37,970 nt of DNA from Candidatus Moduliflexus flocculans. Lineage in GTDB: Bacteria; Moduliflexota; Moduliflexia; Moduliflexales; Moduliflexaceae. The stretch is from contig DF820455.1 in assembly GCA_000739515.1 (NCBI GenBank), positions 520,183 to 558,152 of the forward strand. Reading direction: 5' to 3'. This document shows positions 8,636 through 17,285 of this stretch, piece after piece. The position numbers and the translations under genes are program-made. Position 1 is the first letter of the stretch. Each line of letters begins with the position of its first letter. The notes under the pieces were generated by a model. The model saw only the letters and a program-made list of their open reading frames with translations, did no database searches and was not told the DNA's origin.

Positions 8636-10051
8636 TTATCCCGAATAGAGCATGTTTAAAATATATTCTTTTTCGTCGAGTTCGCGTTGAATGTCTGCGC
8701 CTTCAAACAGGATTTTTTTCATCGCATCCACGCAGAAATCCATCGCTTTTTCGAAAAACATGTTTTGCGCGTTGATGCAGCGGGCATTCACAAGCTGGCG
8801 TTTATATGCGCGGTGAAAATCTGACTGATCGCGCGGATCGTTCAGCGCCGCTTGACTGACTGGCAAGTGTCCCATTTTTTCGTATGCATACGCGCTGATT
8901 TGCGGATCGTTCGAAAGCGCGTCAATCAACGTCGCGGCTTGTAATTTATGGGTGCTTTGCGTGCAAATCGTCAAGGCGTGATTATATGTCCAGGAATAGG
9001 AATTCGTGCCGGAAACCACCGGATTCAAACAGACCATAAAATTCTGGTCGAACGCTTCGCCAGTCAGGTCTTCTAACGCTGATTTGATCCAGGGGCCATC
9101 AGAAATGAAGACGATTTCGTTCTGGGCAAACCGCTGACGCAACGTTTGCATGTCGGCAAACAACACGCGGCATTCCCGGACAAACTGTTTAAGCCAGCGA
9201 AAGCCGGCGACATTTTCCGACGAATTCAACTGCACCATGCCCTGCGTTTCGGCCAATCCGCCGCGAAACGCCTGCAAAAACGGATAGATATGCAGAAAAT
9301 CGGTCTCGTTGCCGGTCAAGTTAAAACCATAGCTGTAGAGCGTATGTCGTCCGGTGTGCGCTTCGATCTGTTTGCAGGCGCGAACGAAATGTTCTAATGT
9401 CATCGGAGAGGCAAGCTCCGCGATTCTGGAATCTTGCAATGCGCGTTTATTGGCAATCAGCGCAATCGGGCAGAGTCCCCAGGCGACCGAATAGAGGCGG
9501 TTGCGATACGAGCCGCCCCAAAGGTCTTTGTCGTAAAACCGCGCTTCCAGATTGTCCTGTGCGATCAGGTTTTCTAACTTCTCGAACGCCCCCATATACG
9601 CAAAATAGCTCGTCCAGTGCGAGACGATATGCGCGACATCCGGGGCTTCGCCAGAGGAAATGCGTTGCAACAAATCGCGCTTCGCAGTGACATACGTGGT
9701 GGGGAGGCATTCGACAGTCAGCGACGGATATTTTGCTTCGAACATGGCGATCAGTTCGGCCAACAGGCGCTCGCCATGTTTAGTTTCCGGCAGCCAGGTG
9801 AAAAAGGTCAGGCGGGTTTTTTGATCCGCGACAAATGTGCGGCGTCCTTGCTGTTTGACCAGCAGATTTTCCGCAACCAACAAGGCCACCGCCTGGCGCA
9901 CTGTAAAGACGCTGACGCCGAATTCATCGGCTAATTTGCCTTCGCTGGGAATTGGCTCGCCGCGTTTATAGACTCCCTGCGCGATACGCTTGAGGAGTTG
10001 GTCTTTTAATTGCGTATAGAGCGGATTGGAAAGAGAAGTTTCGTCATTCAT
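8636..10051 (-). CDS. GntR-type regulator fused to an ABC solute-binding-protein domain
   Basis: A 471-residue protein. Residues about 8-75 are a GntR winged helix (PLYTQLKDQLLKRIAQGVYK, IPSEGKLADEFGVSVFTVRQ). From about residue 80 to the end it is a family-1 extracellular solute-binding domain (RLTFFTWLPETKHGERLLAE, MFEAKYPSLTVECLPTTY, GEAPDVAHIVSHWTSYFAYM, ISDGPWIKSAL, LICTQSTHKLQAATLIDAL-like C-lobe). There is no signal peptide, so the binding domain must act in the cytoplasm as the effector sensor. The known relative AraR joins GntR to a LacI-type (type I) fold; this uses the type II transporter fold. It probably binds a sugar-like ligand and controls the adjacent methyltransferase gene. 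No ABC permease lies in the window. Confidence 0.85.
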   Translation of the reverse strand: MNDETSLSNPLYTQLKDQLLKRIAQGVYKRGEPIPSEGKLADEFGVSVFTVRQAVALLVAENLLVKQQGRRTFVADQKTRLTFFTWLPETKHGERLLAELIAMFEAKYPSLTVECLPTTYVTAKRDLLQRISSGEAPDVAHIVSHWTSYFAYMGAFEKLENLIAQDNLEARFYDKDLWGGSYRNRLYSVAWGLCPIALIANKRALQDSRIAELASPMTLEHFVRACKQIEAHTGRHTLYSYGFNLTGNETDFLHIYPFLQAFRGGLAETQGMVQLNSSENVAGFRWLKQFVRECRVLFADMQTLRQRFAQNEIVFISDGPWIKSALEDLTGEAFDQNFMVCLNPVVSGTNSYSWTYNHALTICTQSTHKLQAATLIDALSNDPQISAYAYEKMGHLPVSQAALNDPRDQSDFHRAYKRQLVNARCINAQNMFFEKAMDFCVDAMKKILFEGADIQRELDEKEYILNMLYSG

Positions 10052-10063
10052 GCGTCACGCCGC

Positions 10064-10567
10064 CTATTGCTGATTTGGATCAATGCCCGCCTGTCGAAGC
10101 AGCGCTAACAGGCGTTCTTGTTCCTGTTCAGCCTGCCGCCTGACTTCTTCTTGCGCCTGTTTCGCTTTTTCGCGCTCGCGTGTAAATTCTTCCTTCTGGC
10201 GTTTGGTTTCTTCTTTCTGACGTTTGGCTTCTTCTATTGCTTTTTTCGCCATTTCTTTTGCCTGTTCAGCTTCTTCCTGAGCGCGAGCCACTGCATTCTC
10301 CCAGGTCAGCCTCAGATACTCGGCTTCCAATCGCTGCTGATATAAAAAATATTGGCGTTCATTTTCTGAAAAATGCTGCAACACGCTCATCGCCTCCTTC
10401 ATTTCGTCAGATTCCAACATCGCGGGAGGTGACGCAATATCCACGTTTTCTCCCTGCGTAAACAAGTACATCCAGCGATCTAAATCTTCCTGCGGCTGTT
10501 CCTTACACGCGCCCCATGAACAGGGCGGACGCGGAGGGACGAAAACAATTTCGTCCGATATGTGCAT
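10064..10567 (-). pseudogene. C-terminal fragment of Rpn-type PD-(D/E)XK nuclease/transposase
   Basis: A 167-codon frame that matches only the C-terminal half of Rpn-like proteins: DLDRWMYLFTQGENVD, then MLESDEMKEAMSVLQHFSEN and ERQYFLYQQRLEAEYLRL. A highly charged coiled coil (about 90-155, KRQKEETKRQKEEF) and the tail RLLALLRQAGIDPNQQ follow. The catalytic PD-(D/E)XK half is missing. The first 25 codons (FVPPRPPCSWGACK) look like unrelated repeat sequence, the ATG has no ribosome binding site, and a stop lies 11 codons upstream. I read it as a truncated gene, though a short product could still be made. It ends 12 bases before the GntR fusion gene. Confidence 0.6.
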
Positions 10568-10639
10568 GGAAGAAATTCGTCGGCTGAGAAATGATTGTCA
10601 ATGAAAAAATACGATGAAATCGGAGAGATTTATTGGTTC

Positions 10640-10673
10640 GCAAAAGAAGCCATTCTTTGGACAAAGAATGGCT
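10640..10673 (-). terminator. Intrinsic terminator after the sigma54 regulator
   Basis: A perfect 11-bp stem AGCCATTCTTT/AAAGAATGGCT with a 4-base loop lies at 10648-10673. On the minus strand it is followed by TCTTTTG. It sits 40 bases after the stop of the regulator gene at 10714. Confidence 0.7.
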
Positions 10674-10713
10674 GTCTCATTGCGTGTGCCGAGGTGGGAT
10701 TCCGTCTGAAAAA

Positions 10714-12084
10714 TTAATCCTTCAAATGATATTTTTGAATGCGGTATTGAAGCGTTTTGTAGCTGAGGCCGAGGAGTTCTGAGGCTTTTTTGATGCTCCA
10801 ATTCGTCTTTTTCAGCGCGGACTCGATCAGATCGCGTTCAAGCTGTTCTAAGGAAATGCCGTCGGCGGGAATATCGAATTCCATCGGATTAACGGGCGTT
10901 TGCGGCGACGCCGGTTCGTGCAATCTTTCCGGCAGCGTATCCATTTCAATCGTGTCGTGATCCGCTAAAATCACGCTGCGTTCGATGACCGATTCCAATT
11001 CCCGCACGTTTCCATCCCAGTGGTAATCGAGGAAACGCTTCATCACGCTCGACGCAATCCGCTTGACCTGTTTGCCATGTTTCGCGTTGAATTTTTCCAA
11101 AAAATGCGCGGCGAGCGAGGGAATATCTTCTTTTCTGGCCCTGAGCGGTGGCAGAAAAATCGGGACGACATTCAAGCGATAGTATAAATCCTGGCGAAAG
11201 CGCCCTTCCCGCGCTTCCTCTTCGAGATTTTTATTCGTGGCCGCCAGCAGGCGCACGTTGACTTTCAGCGTTTTCGTGCCGCCGACGCGCTGAAATTCGC
11301 CTTCTTGCAGCACGCGCAGCAGCTTGGCTTGCAGCGTAATTTCTAAATCGCCGATTTCGTCGAGAAAAAGCGTTCCGCCGTCGGCTTCTTCGAACAAGCC
11401 TTTTTTCTGGGTATTCGCGCCGGTAAACGCGCCTTTTTCATAGCCAAACATTTCGCTTTCTAACAGCGTGTCGGGAATCGCGGCGCAGTTGACCGCCAAA
11501 AAGCGCTGATTCCGGCGTTTGCTGTGGGAATGCAGGGCGCGGGCGATCAATTCTTTGCCCGTGCCGCTTTCGCCGTAGATGATGACCGTTGATTCACTCG
11601 GCGCGATTTTATCCACCATTTTGAACACGTCCTGCATCTGCGGCGAATGGCCGATAATGTTGTGAAATTCGTAGCGTTCCTGTAATTCGCGCCGCAGCGA
11701 GCGGTTTTCGTCGGCAAGCTGTTTGCGGCTCAGAGCGCGTTCGACCACAAGCGTCAATTGCTCTTTGCCGAGCGGCTTGGCGAGATAATCGTATGCGCCT
11801 TTTTTGACGGCGTCCACTGCCGATTCCAGCGAGCCGTAAGCCGTAATCACGACCACGACGATTTCCGGATCGAACGCTTTGATCTGCTGAAGCAATTCCA
11901 CGCCGTCCATGCCCGGCATTCGCAAATCACTCAAGACAACATCTACTGGCGAGGTACGAATATAAGTTAGCGCCTCGACGCCATTCGACACCGCCGCCAC
12001 ATCGTAGCCTTGATCTTCCAAAATATCGCGCACAATATCGCGCTGAATCGCTTCGTCGTCAACAATCAGAATTTTTCCGTTCAT
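10714..12084 (-). CDS. NtrC-family sigma54-dependent response regulator
   Basis: A 456-residue protein in three parts. The receiver domain (1-120) has acidic pocket D9/D10, phosphoacceptor D53 (LSDLRMPG), T81 and K103. The AAA+ domain (about 142-380) has Walker A GESGTGKE at 171-178, the sigma54-contact loop GAFTGA at 218-223, and Walker B LFLDEIGD at 239-246. A FIS-type helix-turn-helix ends the protein (about 418-456, [20 protein letters not shown]). All catalytic elements are intact, so it should activate sigma54 promoters when phosphorylated, very likely by the kinase encoded just upstream. With htrA in the same run, an envelope-stress role is likely. Targets are unknown. Confidence 0.93.
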   Translation of the reverse strand: MNGKILIVDDEAIQRDIVRDILEDQGYDVAAVSNGVEALTYIRTSPVDVVLSDLRMPGMDGVELLQQIKAFDPEIVVVVITAYGSLESAVDAVKKGAYDYLAKPLGKEQLTLVVERALSRKQLADENRSLRRELQERYEFHNIIGHSPQMQDVFKMVDKIAPSESTVIIYGESGTGKELIARALHSHSKRRNQRFLAVNCAAIPDTLLESEMFGYEKGAFTGANTQKKGLFEEADGGTLFLDEIGDLEITLQAKLLRVLQEGEFQRVGGTKTLKVNVRLLAATNKNLEEEAREGRFRQDLYYRLNVVPIFLPPLRARKEDIPSLAAHFLEKFNAKHGKQVKRIASSVMKRFLDYHWDGNVRELESVIERSVILADHDTIEMDTLPERLHEPASPQTPVNPMEFDIPADGISLEQLERDLIESALKKTNWSIKKASELLGLSYKTLQYRIQKYHLKD

Positions 12085-12110
12085 GGCGTTATAAAAAAGG
12101 TAACTGCTTT

Positions 12111-12171
12111 AACGCAAACGCCGCCATCGTCAAATATGCTTGACGCTTGCGCCTTTTGCGGCGTTTGCGTT
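12111..12171. repeat. Inverted repeat between kinase and regulator genes
   Basis: AACGCAAACGCCGC at 12111-12124 and its exact complement at 12158-12171 form a 14-bp stem. The loop contains a second pair, CGTCAA/TTGACG. There is no T-run. It fills the 100-base gap between the sensor kinase and regulator genes and could set their relative expression; that function is inferred. Confidence 0.65.
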
Positions 12172-12184
12172 AAATCGTTTTTAT

Positions 12185-13612
12185 TCATTCTTCCGGCATC
12201 GGGAGCATCAACGTGATGGTCGTCCCGCGTCCCTCTTCGCTTTCTACGCGAATCTGCCCGCCATGATCTTCGATCACGCGGTTCACGATAGAAAGTCCCA
12301 GTCCAGTGCCTTCTTTTTTGGTCGTAAAATACGGCTGAAAAATATTTTCGCGATGCTCTTGCGGAATGCCTGCGCCAGTATCTGTAAAGGTCATCTCACA
12401 AAAATGCGCATCTGCGGAAGGTTTTGCTTCAATTGTTAAGCGACCGCCATTTTCCATCGCCTGAATCGCATTCAGCGTCACATTCATGCAGGCGGTCTTT
12501 AATAAGCCTTCATCGCCTGCCATCATGAGATTTTCTGGCGTGACGCTGACCGTCCATTCAATCTGATGCTGCGCGGCCTGATTTCCTAATAATTGCGTGA
12601 TCTGTTGCAAAAACGGCGCAACCTGAAGCGAGCGAATTTCCGGGTGCAGCGGACGCGACACGTGCAAAAAGTCGGAAACTAATTTATTCAAGCGCTGCAA
12701 CTCCGTTTTGATATTGACGACGTAGGTGTCGAAGCGCTGCCGGTCTTTGTCTTCTGCGGGAGAAAACCGGTCGCGGAGATGGTCAATAATCAGATTAATC
12801 GAATTCAGCGGATTGCGAATTTCATGCGCTAATCGCGCGCCAAGTTCGCCGAGCGCCGCCATCCGTTCCGTGCGGTGCACACGCTGCTCCAATGTCTTGT
12901 GTTCCCGCAGTTTTTCGGTCATTTCGTTAAACCCGGAGATCAACATGCGCAATTCGCCGCTGCCGCGCGGAATCGCAATGGTCGTGTCGAAATTGCCATT
13001 CGCAACGGCCTTTGAGGCCGACACCAACAAATCCACCGGCTTGATAAACCGATTGACCACGACAATGGCCGACAGCGTCCCGCCGACAAAAATGCCGATA
13101 ATCCAGAGCATGTTGGAATATTGCGCTTTTTTGATGAGATACTCCAGATCGTTCATCACCAGCACAACATTGATGTAGCCACGTTTGACGCCATTTTCAT
13201 AGATCGGAATCGTCACATCATAGGTGTTTAAATACGTTTTGAGCAACGTATCCCAGAACGATGTTTTCGGGTGGCGCACCCGGCGATCTTTGAGTTCTTC
13301 CAACGACAAACCGACATCGTCCTGAATCGAACTGGCAATGACTTTTGAGGATAAATTTAACAGCGAGATTTGCGCCACGCGCCCTGGCTGGCCTAACCGC
13401 ACTGATAATGTCCGCTGAATCGTCGCATTCAGGTCGGTGGTCATCAATTGCTGAATTTCCAGCACATTGTTGACATTTTCGACCGACCGGACATGTTCCA
13501 CGACTTGTTGCAGCAGCGCTTCTTTACTCCGGTCGAAAATAACGTAGGAAACGATGACCGTCGCTCCAAGAATTGCAACCATTAAGACGATTAATTTCGT
13601 TTTCAGGGACAT
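12185..13612 (-). CDS. Membrane sensor histidine kinase with HAMP domain
   Basis: A 475-residue protein. A first membrane helix (8-26), a periplasmic sensor of about 135 residues and a second helix (168-187) precede HAMP (about 188-242). HisKA carries H263 (LAHEIRNPLNSI). The ATPase domain has N-box residues N377 and N381, DTGAGIP at 411-417 and GTGLGL at 435-440. It should autophosphorylate on H263 and pass phosphate to the regulator encoded downstream. The start ATG has no Shine-Dalgarno sequence: the T-run of the htrA terminator ends only three bases before it. I kept this start because the next Met (11) would cut into the membrane helix. Confidence 0.92.
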   Translation of the reverse strand: MSLKTKLIVLMVAILGATVIVSYVIFDRSKEALLQQVVEHVRSVENVNNVLEIQQLMTTDLNATIQRTLSVRLGQPGRVAQISLLNLSSKVIASSIQDDVGLSLEELKDRRVRHPKTSFWDTLLKTYLNTYDVTIPIYENGVKRGYINVVLVMNDLEYLIKKAQYSNMLWIIGIFVGGTLSAIVVVNRFIKPVDLLVSASKAVANGNFDTTIAIPRGSGELRMLISGFNEMTEKLREHKTLEQRVHRTERMAALGELGARLAHEIRNPLNSINLIIDHLRDRFSPAEDKDRQRFDTYVVNIKTELQRLNKLVSDFLHVSRPLHPEIRSLQVAPFLQQITQLLGNQAAQHQIEWTVSVTPENLMMAGDEGLLKTACMNVTLNAIQAMENGGRLTIEAKPSADAHFCEMTFTDTGAGIPQEHRENIFQPYFTTKKEGTGLGLSIVNRVIEDHGGQIRVESEEGRGTTITLMLPMPEE

Positions 13613-13615
13613 ACG

Positions 13616-13652
13616 AAAAAGCTGTCAGACACTTCCAATGTGCCTGACAGCT
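13616..13652 (-). terminator. Terminator after htrA, formed by a palindromic repeat
   Basis: On the minus strand an AGCTGTCAG.CAC/GTG.CTGACAGCT stem is followed by five T. It begins 13 bases after the htrA stop. It belongs to the GTGTCTGAC palindrome family seen at four other sites in the window. Confidence 0.7.
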
Positions 13653-13664
13653 ATAAAGAAGGAC

Positions 13665-15122
13665 TTATTCAGCGCTGACGACCACGTAACTGGTGTTTTC
13701 GCCGCGACGAATGAGCGTCAAGAAGCTCTTTTCATCGCCGACAGCTTTCATCGCTTTGTTGTAGTCATCCAGCGACTCAATCGTCGTTTTGTTAATCTCT
13801 TGAATCAAGTCGCCGCGTCGCAATCCGGCTTCCGCCGCCGGGCTGCCCTGCTCGACATTGGAAATCACGACGCCTTTTTCATTATCATACCCAAGCTGAC
13901 CAGCGATGTCTTTCGTCAATTCCTGCACGCTCAACCCGAATTTTTCAATCGTCGCTTCGTCAGGCGTTCCGCGTTTGCTGGCTTGTTTTTCATTGCCAGT
14001 CTGTTCGGCAATTTTGACTTGTATCGTCTGTTTTTTGCCATTTCGATACAACACCACATCCACCTTTTTCCCGATCTCTGTCACGGCCACAATATTTTTC
14101 AACGTTGTCGGACTATCAATCGGCTTGCCGTCAAATTCGACAATCACATCGCCACGTTGAATGCCATATTCTTGCGCCGGGCCGCCTTTCAGTACATCGC
14201 CCACCAGCGTGCCAGTGGTGCCTTCCGGCAAGTCGAACTGTTTCACCATTTCCGGCGTCACTTGTTGAATCATCACGCCGAGCCAGCCGCGAATCACTTT
14301 GCCGTTTTTAATCAGGCTTTCCTGCACGCTTTTCGCCATATTGATCGGAATCGCGAATCCGATGCCCTGATACCCGCCGCTGCGGCTGAAAATCGCGGTA
14401 TTGATGCCAATCACTTCGCCGTTGATATTCACCAGCGGCCCGCCGCTGTTGCCAGGGTTAATGGCCGCGTCAGTCTGAATAAAATCTTCATAGTCGTTGA
14501 TGCCGATATTCGAGCGGCCTTCCGCGCTGATAATGCCAGCGGTCACGGTTTGCGACAAGCCGAACGGCGTGCCAATGGCAATTACCCAGTCCCCGACTTC
14601 CAGCGTTTCGGAATCCCCTAATTTTGCCACCGGCAAATTATCGGCCTGAATTTTAATGACGGCCACATCGCTTTTCGGATCAGTTCCGACGACTTCAGCC
14701 TTAAATTCCCGTTTATCTGCTAATGTGACGGTAATTTTGTCGGCATTTTCGACAACATGGTTATTGGTCAGAATATAGCCATCTGCGCTGGTAATAAAGC
14801 CAGAACCTAAGCCTTCTTGCTTATATTCGCGCCCTTGAGGCATTTCGCCAAAAAAGCGGCGCATAAAATCGTCGCCAAAAAATTCACGAAACTGTTCCGG
14901 CGTCGGCGAATTCGACGAGCTTTTGACGGTCTGTTCCGTTCCGATAAATACGACCGCCGGGCCGACCTCTTTCGCAATATCGCGAAAGGCTTGGCTTAAA
15001 TCTTGAAGCTTGGCTGTCGCTTCCGCGCTCGCCTGAATAGCGGGCATCGTAAAACACAGCGCGCAGACAATGGTTGCGACAGTTGCTATATGTGAAAAAT
15101 TCTGCGTTAATACACGTCTCAT
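13665..15122 (-). CDS. htrA: HtrA/DegP-type periplasmic serine protease
   Basis: A 485-residue protein. ATG 15122 is chosen because GGAGG lies 8 bases upstream; the frame opens seven codons earlier. A signal sequence (to about residue 34, ending IQASAEA) is followed by a trypsin-like domain with the triad H122 (TNNHVV), D152 (SDVAVI) and S226 (NPGNSGGPL). Two PDZ domains follow (about 275-365 and 390-485). This is the full DegP/DegQ layout, close to the E. coli length. It degrades or refolds damaged envelope proteins. It shares strand and order with the sensor kinase and sigma54 regulator, though a terminator-like hairpin separates it from the kinase. Confidence 0.95.
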   Translation of the reverse strand: MRRVLTQNFSHIATVATIVCALCFTMPAIQASAEATAKLQDLSQAFRDIAKEVGPAVVFIGTEQTVKSSSNSPTPEQFREFFGDDFMRRFFGEMPQGREYKQEGLGSGFITSADGYILTNNHVVENADKITVTLADKREFKAEVVGTDPKSDVAVIKIQADNLPVAKLGDSETLEVGDWVIAIGTPFGLSQTVTAGIISAEGRSNIGINDYEDFIQTDAAINPGNSGGPLVNINGEVIGINTAIFSRSGGYQGIGFAIPINMAKSVQESLIKNGKVIRGWLGVMIQQVTPEMVKQFDLPEGTTGTLVGDVLKGGPAQEYGIQRGDVIVEFDGKPIDSPTTLKNIVAVTEIGKKVDVVLYRNGKKQTIQVKIAEQTGNEKQASKRGTPDEATIEKFGLSVQELTKDIAGQLGYDNEKGVVISNVEQGSPAAEAGLRRGDLIQEINKTTIESLDDYNKAMKAVGDEKSFLTLIRRGENTSYVVVSAE

Positions 15123-15202
15123 AATGATAACCTCCATCATATCGTTAATTGTTGTTGTTCTTCTTCTTCTATGCTCTCACCACCACTCACAGTTCAATTC
15201 AA

Positions 15203-15230
15203 AGAATATGCCAAACACCGTTCAGGTCAA
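15203..15230 (-). promoter_or_regulatory. Probable sigma70-type promoter of htrA
   Basis: On the minus strand TTGACC (15225-15230) and TATTCT (15203-15208) are 16 bases apart. The -10 box lies about 80 bases before ATG 15122. The rest of the 15123-15635 gap shows a TTC-rich run near 15150 and the promoter of the next gene, but no convincing gene. Confidence 0.5.
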
Positions 15231-15467
15231 GAGATAATCGCGAAATCATGGGCGAACGACGTGAATGGACGACGAACACGACCATCAATCGGCAGAGAAA
15301 TCTGTCGTTTTTTTACAGATGAATGAATATTTGCATACCCGATATGAGGCATATTTTTACAAAGCGGTTTATGAATATTTTGGCTATCATCTTATATTTA
15401 CAAGAGATTGACGTAAATGTTTTTAAAAATACGTTACCTTATTTCAGGCATAACCAATTTATCCTCA

Positions 15468-15495
15468 TTGTAAGTCATGCCAATTGTGGTAAAAT
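15468..15495 (+). promoter_or_regulatory. Probable promoter of the CsgG-like gene
   Basis: TTGTAA (15468-15473) and TAAAAT (15490-15495) are 16 bases apart, about 140 bases before ATG 15636. The -10 matches 5 of 6 consensus bases; the -35 is weaker. Confidence 0.4.
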
Positions 15496-15635
15496 AGATC
15501 ATATTCGCCATCGCTTCAAAAGCAATTGGGCAATAATGTTGAAAAAATTGATTGACTCTCTGAGCGTATTCTGGCAATCTTTCATGTTGTATGCGTTTCC
15601 GACAACTCATCAACCTTTTGATGGAGGACATAGCT

Positions 15636-17132
15636 ATGAAAACATTGTTGAAAGGACTTATCCTGTTTGTCTTATGCATCGCAACCTCAGCGGCTCATGG
15701 AAGCGAAAAAGTTGCGGTGCTTGATTTCAAAAGCATTATGGCTCCAGAGGATTTAGGAATCGCTGTCGCCGAAATTTTGCGCACGGAGCTTGTCGGCATC
15801 GGCAATTATATGGTGATCGAACGCGGCATGCTGGAAGAATTGCTTAAAGAGCAGCAATTGCAACTGACGGGCGCCGTTGATTCTGAAACAGCGGTAGAAA
15901 TCGGCAAACTCGTCGGCGCAAAACTTGTGGTGATCGGCAGTATTGTCAAAACAGGCTCAGTCTATACGATTAATTCGCGGTTTATTGATGTGGAAACGGG
16001 CATCGCAAAAGTGGGACAAAATATTCGCGGACAGGGAGAAGATCAGATTTCGAACATGGTGCATCAGTTAGCCTTGATTATCGCGGGAAAAACCGTCACA
16101 GAAGAGCCGATGCCCGGGAAGACACGCCCACTTGCCGTCCCGAAACTACTATTTTCATTCGAAACCGACGCCGATGCTGCGCAGTGGCAACCGTTTGCTG
16201 AACCGCCGAAAACGATCACGCGAGTTCGACAACATGCCACAGACGGCGACTATGCGTTACAGGTGATTTTTCCGAAAAAGCGAGAATATCCAGAAATAGA
16301 TACGACCCACGCGCCGCAAGATTGGTCTGGCGAAGAAGTCTTCGCGTTCGATCTGTATTGGGAGGCCACACCGAACGCGAAAGAGTGGCATCTCGCCGTC
16401 AGAATTGACGATGCGACGACCACGCCGCAAAATCAACATTGGTTCGACGAAGCCTTCCCAATAATTTCCGGCAGCCAGACCATCCGCATTCCAATTCCTC
16501 AGATCAGCCAGCGGGTGGATGTGCGCCAGATAACGCGGGTGATGCTGTTTGTGAACGACTTGTCGCAGGAGGTTGAAGTGTACCTTGACGCCTTCCGCTT
16601 CGAAACGCTTCACGCCGCCGTTCCCATAGCGCCTTCGGCACAGAGCGGTTTTCGCTTCACGTTTGAAGATCAGCAACAGATCGACATGTGGCAGCCGACC
16701 GGAAGCGATCAGCGCATTTCCCTGAAACTCTCCGATAAATACGCCTCAGAAGGCCGTTATTCGCTCATGGCGGAATTGCCGAAACGCTCCTCAGACAATG
16801 AATACCCTGGCATCCAAACGCGCCAATTCCCAAAGGATTGGTCTGGATATGCGCACTTCGTGGCGAATATTTATGTTGAGGAGGGCGCAAACAAGAAAAA
16901 AGCGTTTACGCCGATATTGGCGGTTCGGATTGATGACGTGAACAGTACGGCCTACGAAAATCGGTTTAATTTCGAGAATGTGGAATTACGCCCTGGCTGG
17001 AATGAGGTGAAAATTCCGATTGCAACGATTGGCGAAATTCTTGATCTGACGGCCATTGAAAATATCCATCTTTTTTTGGATCAGCCGAAGGAAAAAACGC
17101 GCCTGTATTTTGATGATATTCGGCTTGAATAA
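15636..17132 (+). CDS. Secreted CsgG-like protein with two carbohydrate-binding-like domains
   Basis: A 498-residue protein. ATG 15636 has GGAGG 8 bases upstream; an in-frame start at 15591 was rejected. A signal peptide (MKTLLKGLILFVL...AAHG) is followed by a CsgG/FlgO-like domain (about 22-150: KVAVLDFKSIM, GIAVAEILRTELVGIGNY, ERGMLEELLKEQQ, GAKLVVIGSIVKTG). Then come two similar beta-sandwich domains (about 172-335 and 343-498). Both have the pattern FSFE/FTFE...W, YPEI/YPGI...DWSG, AVRIDD, R.IPI/VKIPI and YLDAFRFE/YFDDIRLE, so they look like an internal duplication of a CBM-type module. It probably acts in the periplasm or outer membrane. A link to the glycoside hydrolase 150 bases downstream is inferred. 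Confidence 0.75.
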   Translation: MKTLLKGLILFVLCIATSAAHGSEKVAVLDFKSIMAPEDLGIAVAEILRTELVGIGNYMVIERGMLEELLKEQQLQLTGAVDSETAVEIGKLVGAKLVVIGSIVKTGSVYTINSRFIDVETGIAKVGQNIRGQGEDQISNMVHQLALIIAGKTVTEEPMPGKTRPLAVPKLLFSFETDADAAQWQPFAEPPKTITRVRQHATDGDYALQVIFPKKREYPEIDTTHAPQDWSGEEVFAFDLYWEATPNAKEWHLAVRIDDATTTPQNQHWFDEAFPIISGSQTIRIPIPQISQRVDVRQITRVMLFVNDLSQEVEVYLDAFRFETLHAAVPIAPSAQSGFRFTFEDQQQIDMWQPTGSDQRISLKLSDKYASEGRYSLMAELPKRSSDNEYPGIQTRQFPKDWSGYAHFVANIYVEEGANKKKAFTPILAVRIDDVNSTAYENRFNFENVELRPGWNEVKIPIATIGEILDLTAIENIHLFLDQPKEKTRLYFDDIRLE

Positions 17133-17285
17133 GGGCACGTCTGTAAAAATGGATGAGGCTTTTTATGCCAACCCTGATTGTTGTTTTGGGAATGGCCTAA
17201 ACTTTGCTTTAAAAAAGCTGTCAAATGTCGAGAAAATGTCTGTTTTACCCTGAACATTCCCTGTTCTGCATGAAAGGATAAAAAT

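Noticed and set aside
13554..14621. 355-codon open frame on the plus strand
   Set aside because: Lies antisense to htrA, whose triad and PDZ domains are clear; the plus-strand product has no family features.
15323..15724. 133-codon open frame before the CsgG-like gene
   Set aside because: No ribosome binding site, AT-rich intergenic composition, contains the likely promoter and overlaps the start of the real gene in another frame.
17133..17285. Riboswitch upstream of the glycoside hydrolase
   Set aside because: I could not match it to GEMM, cobalamin or other known conserved cores; only weak local hairpins are present.
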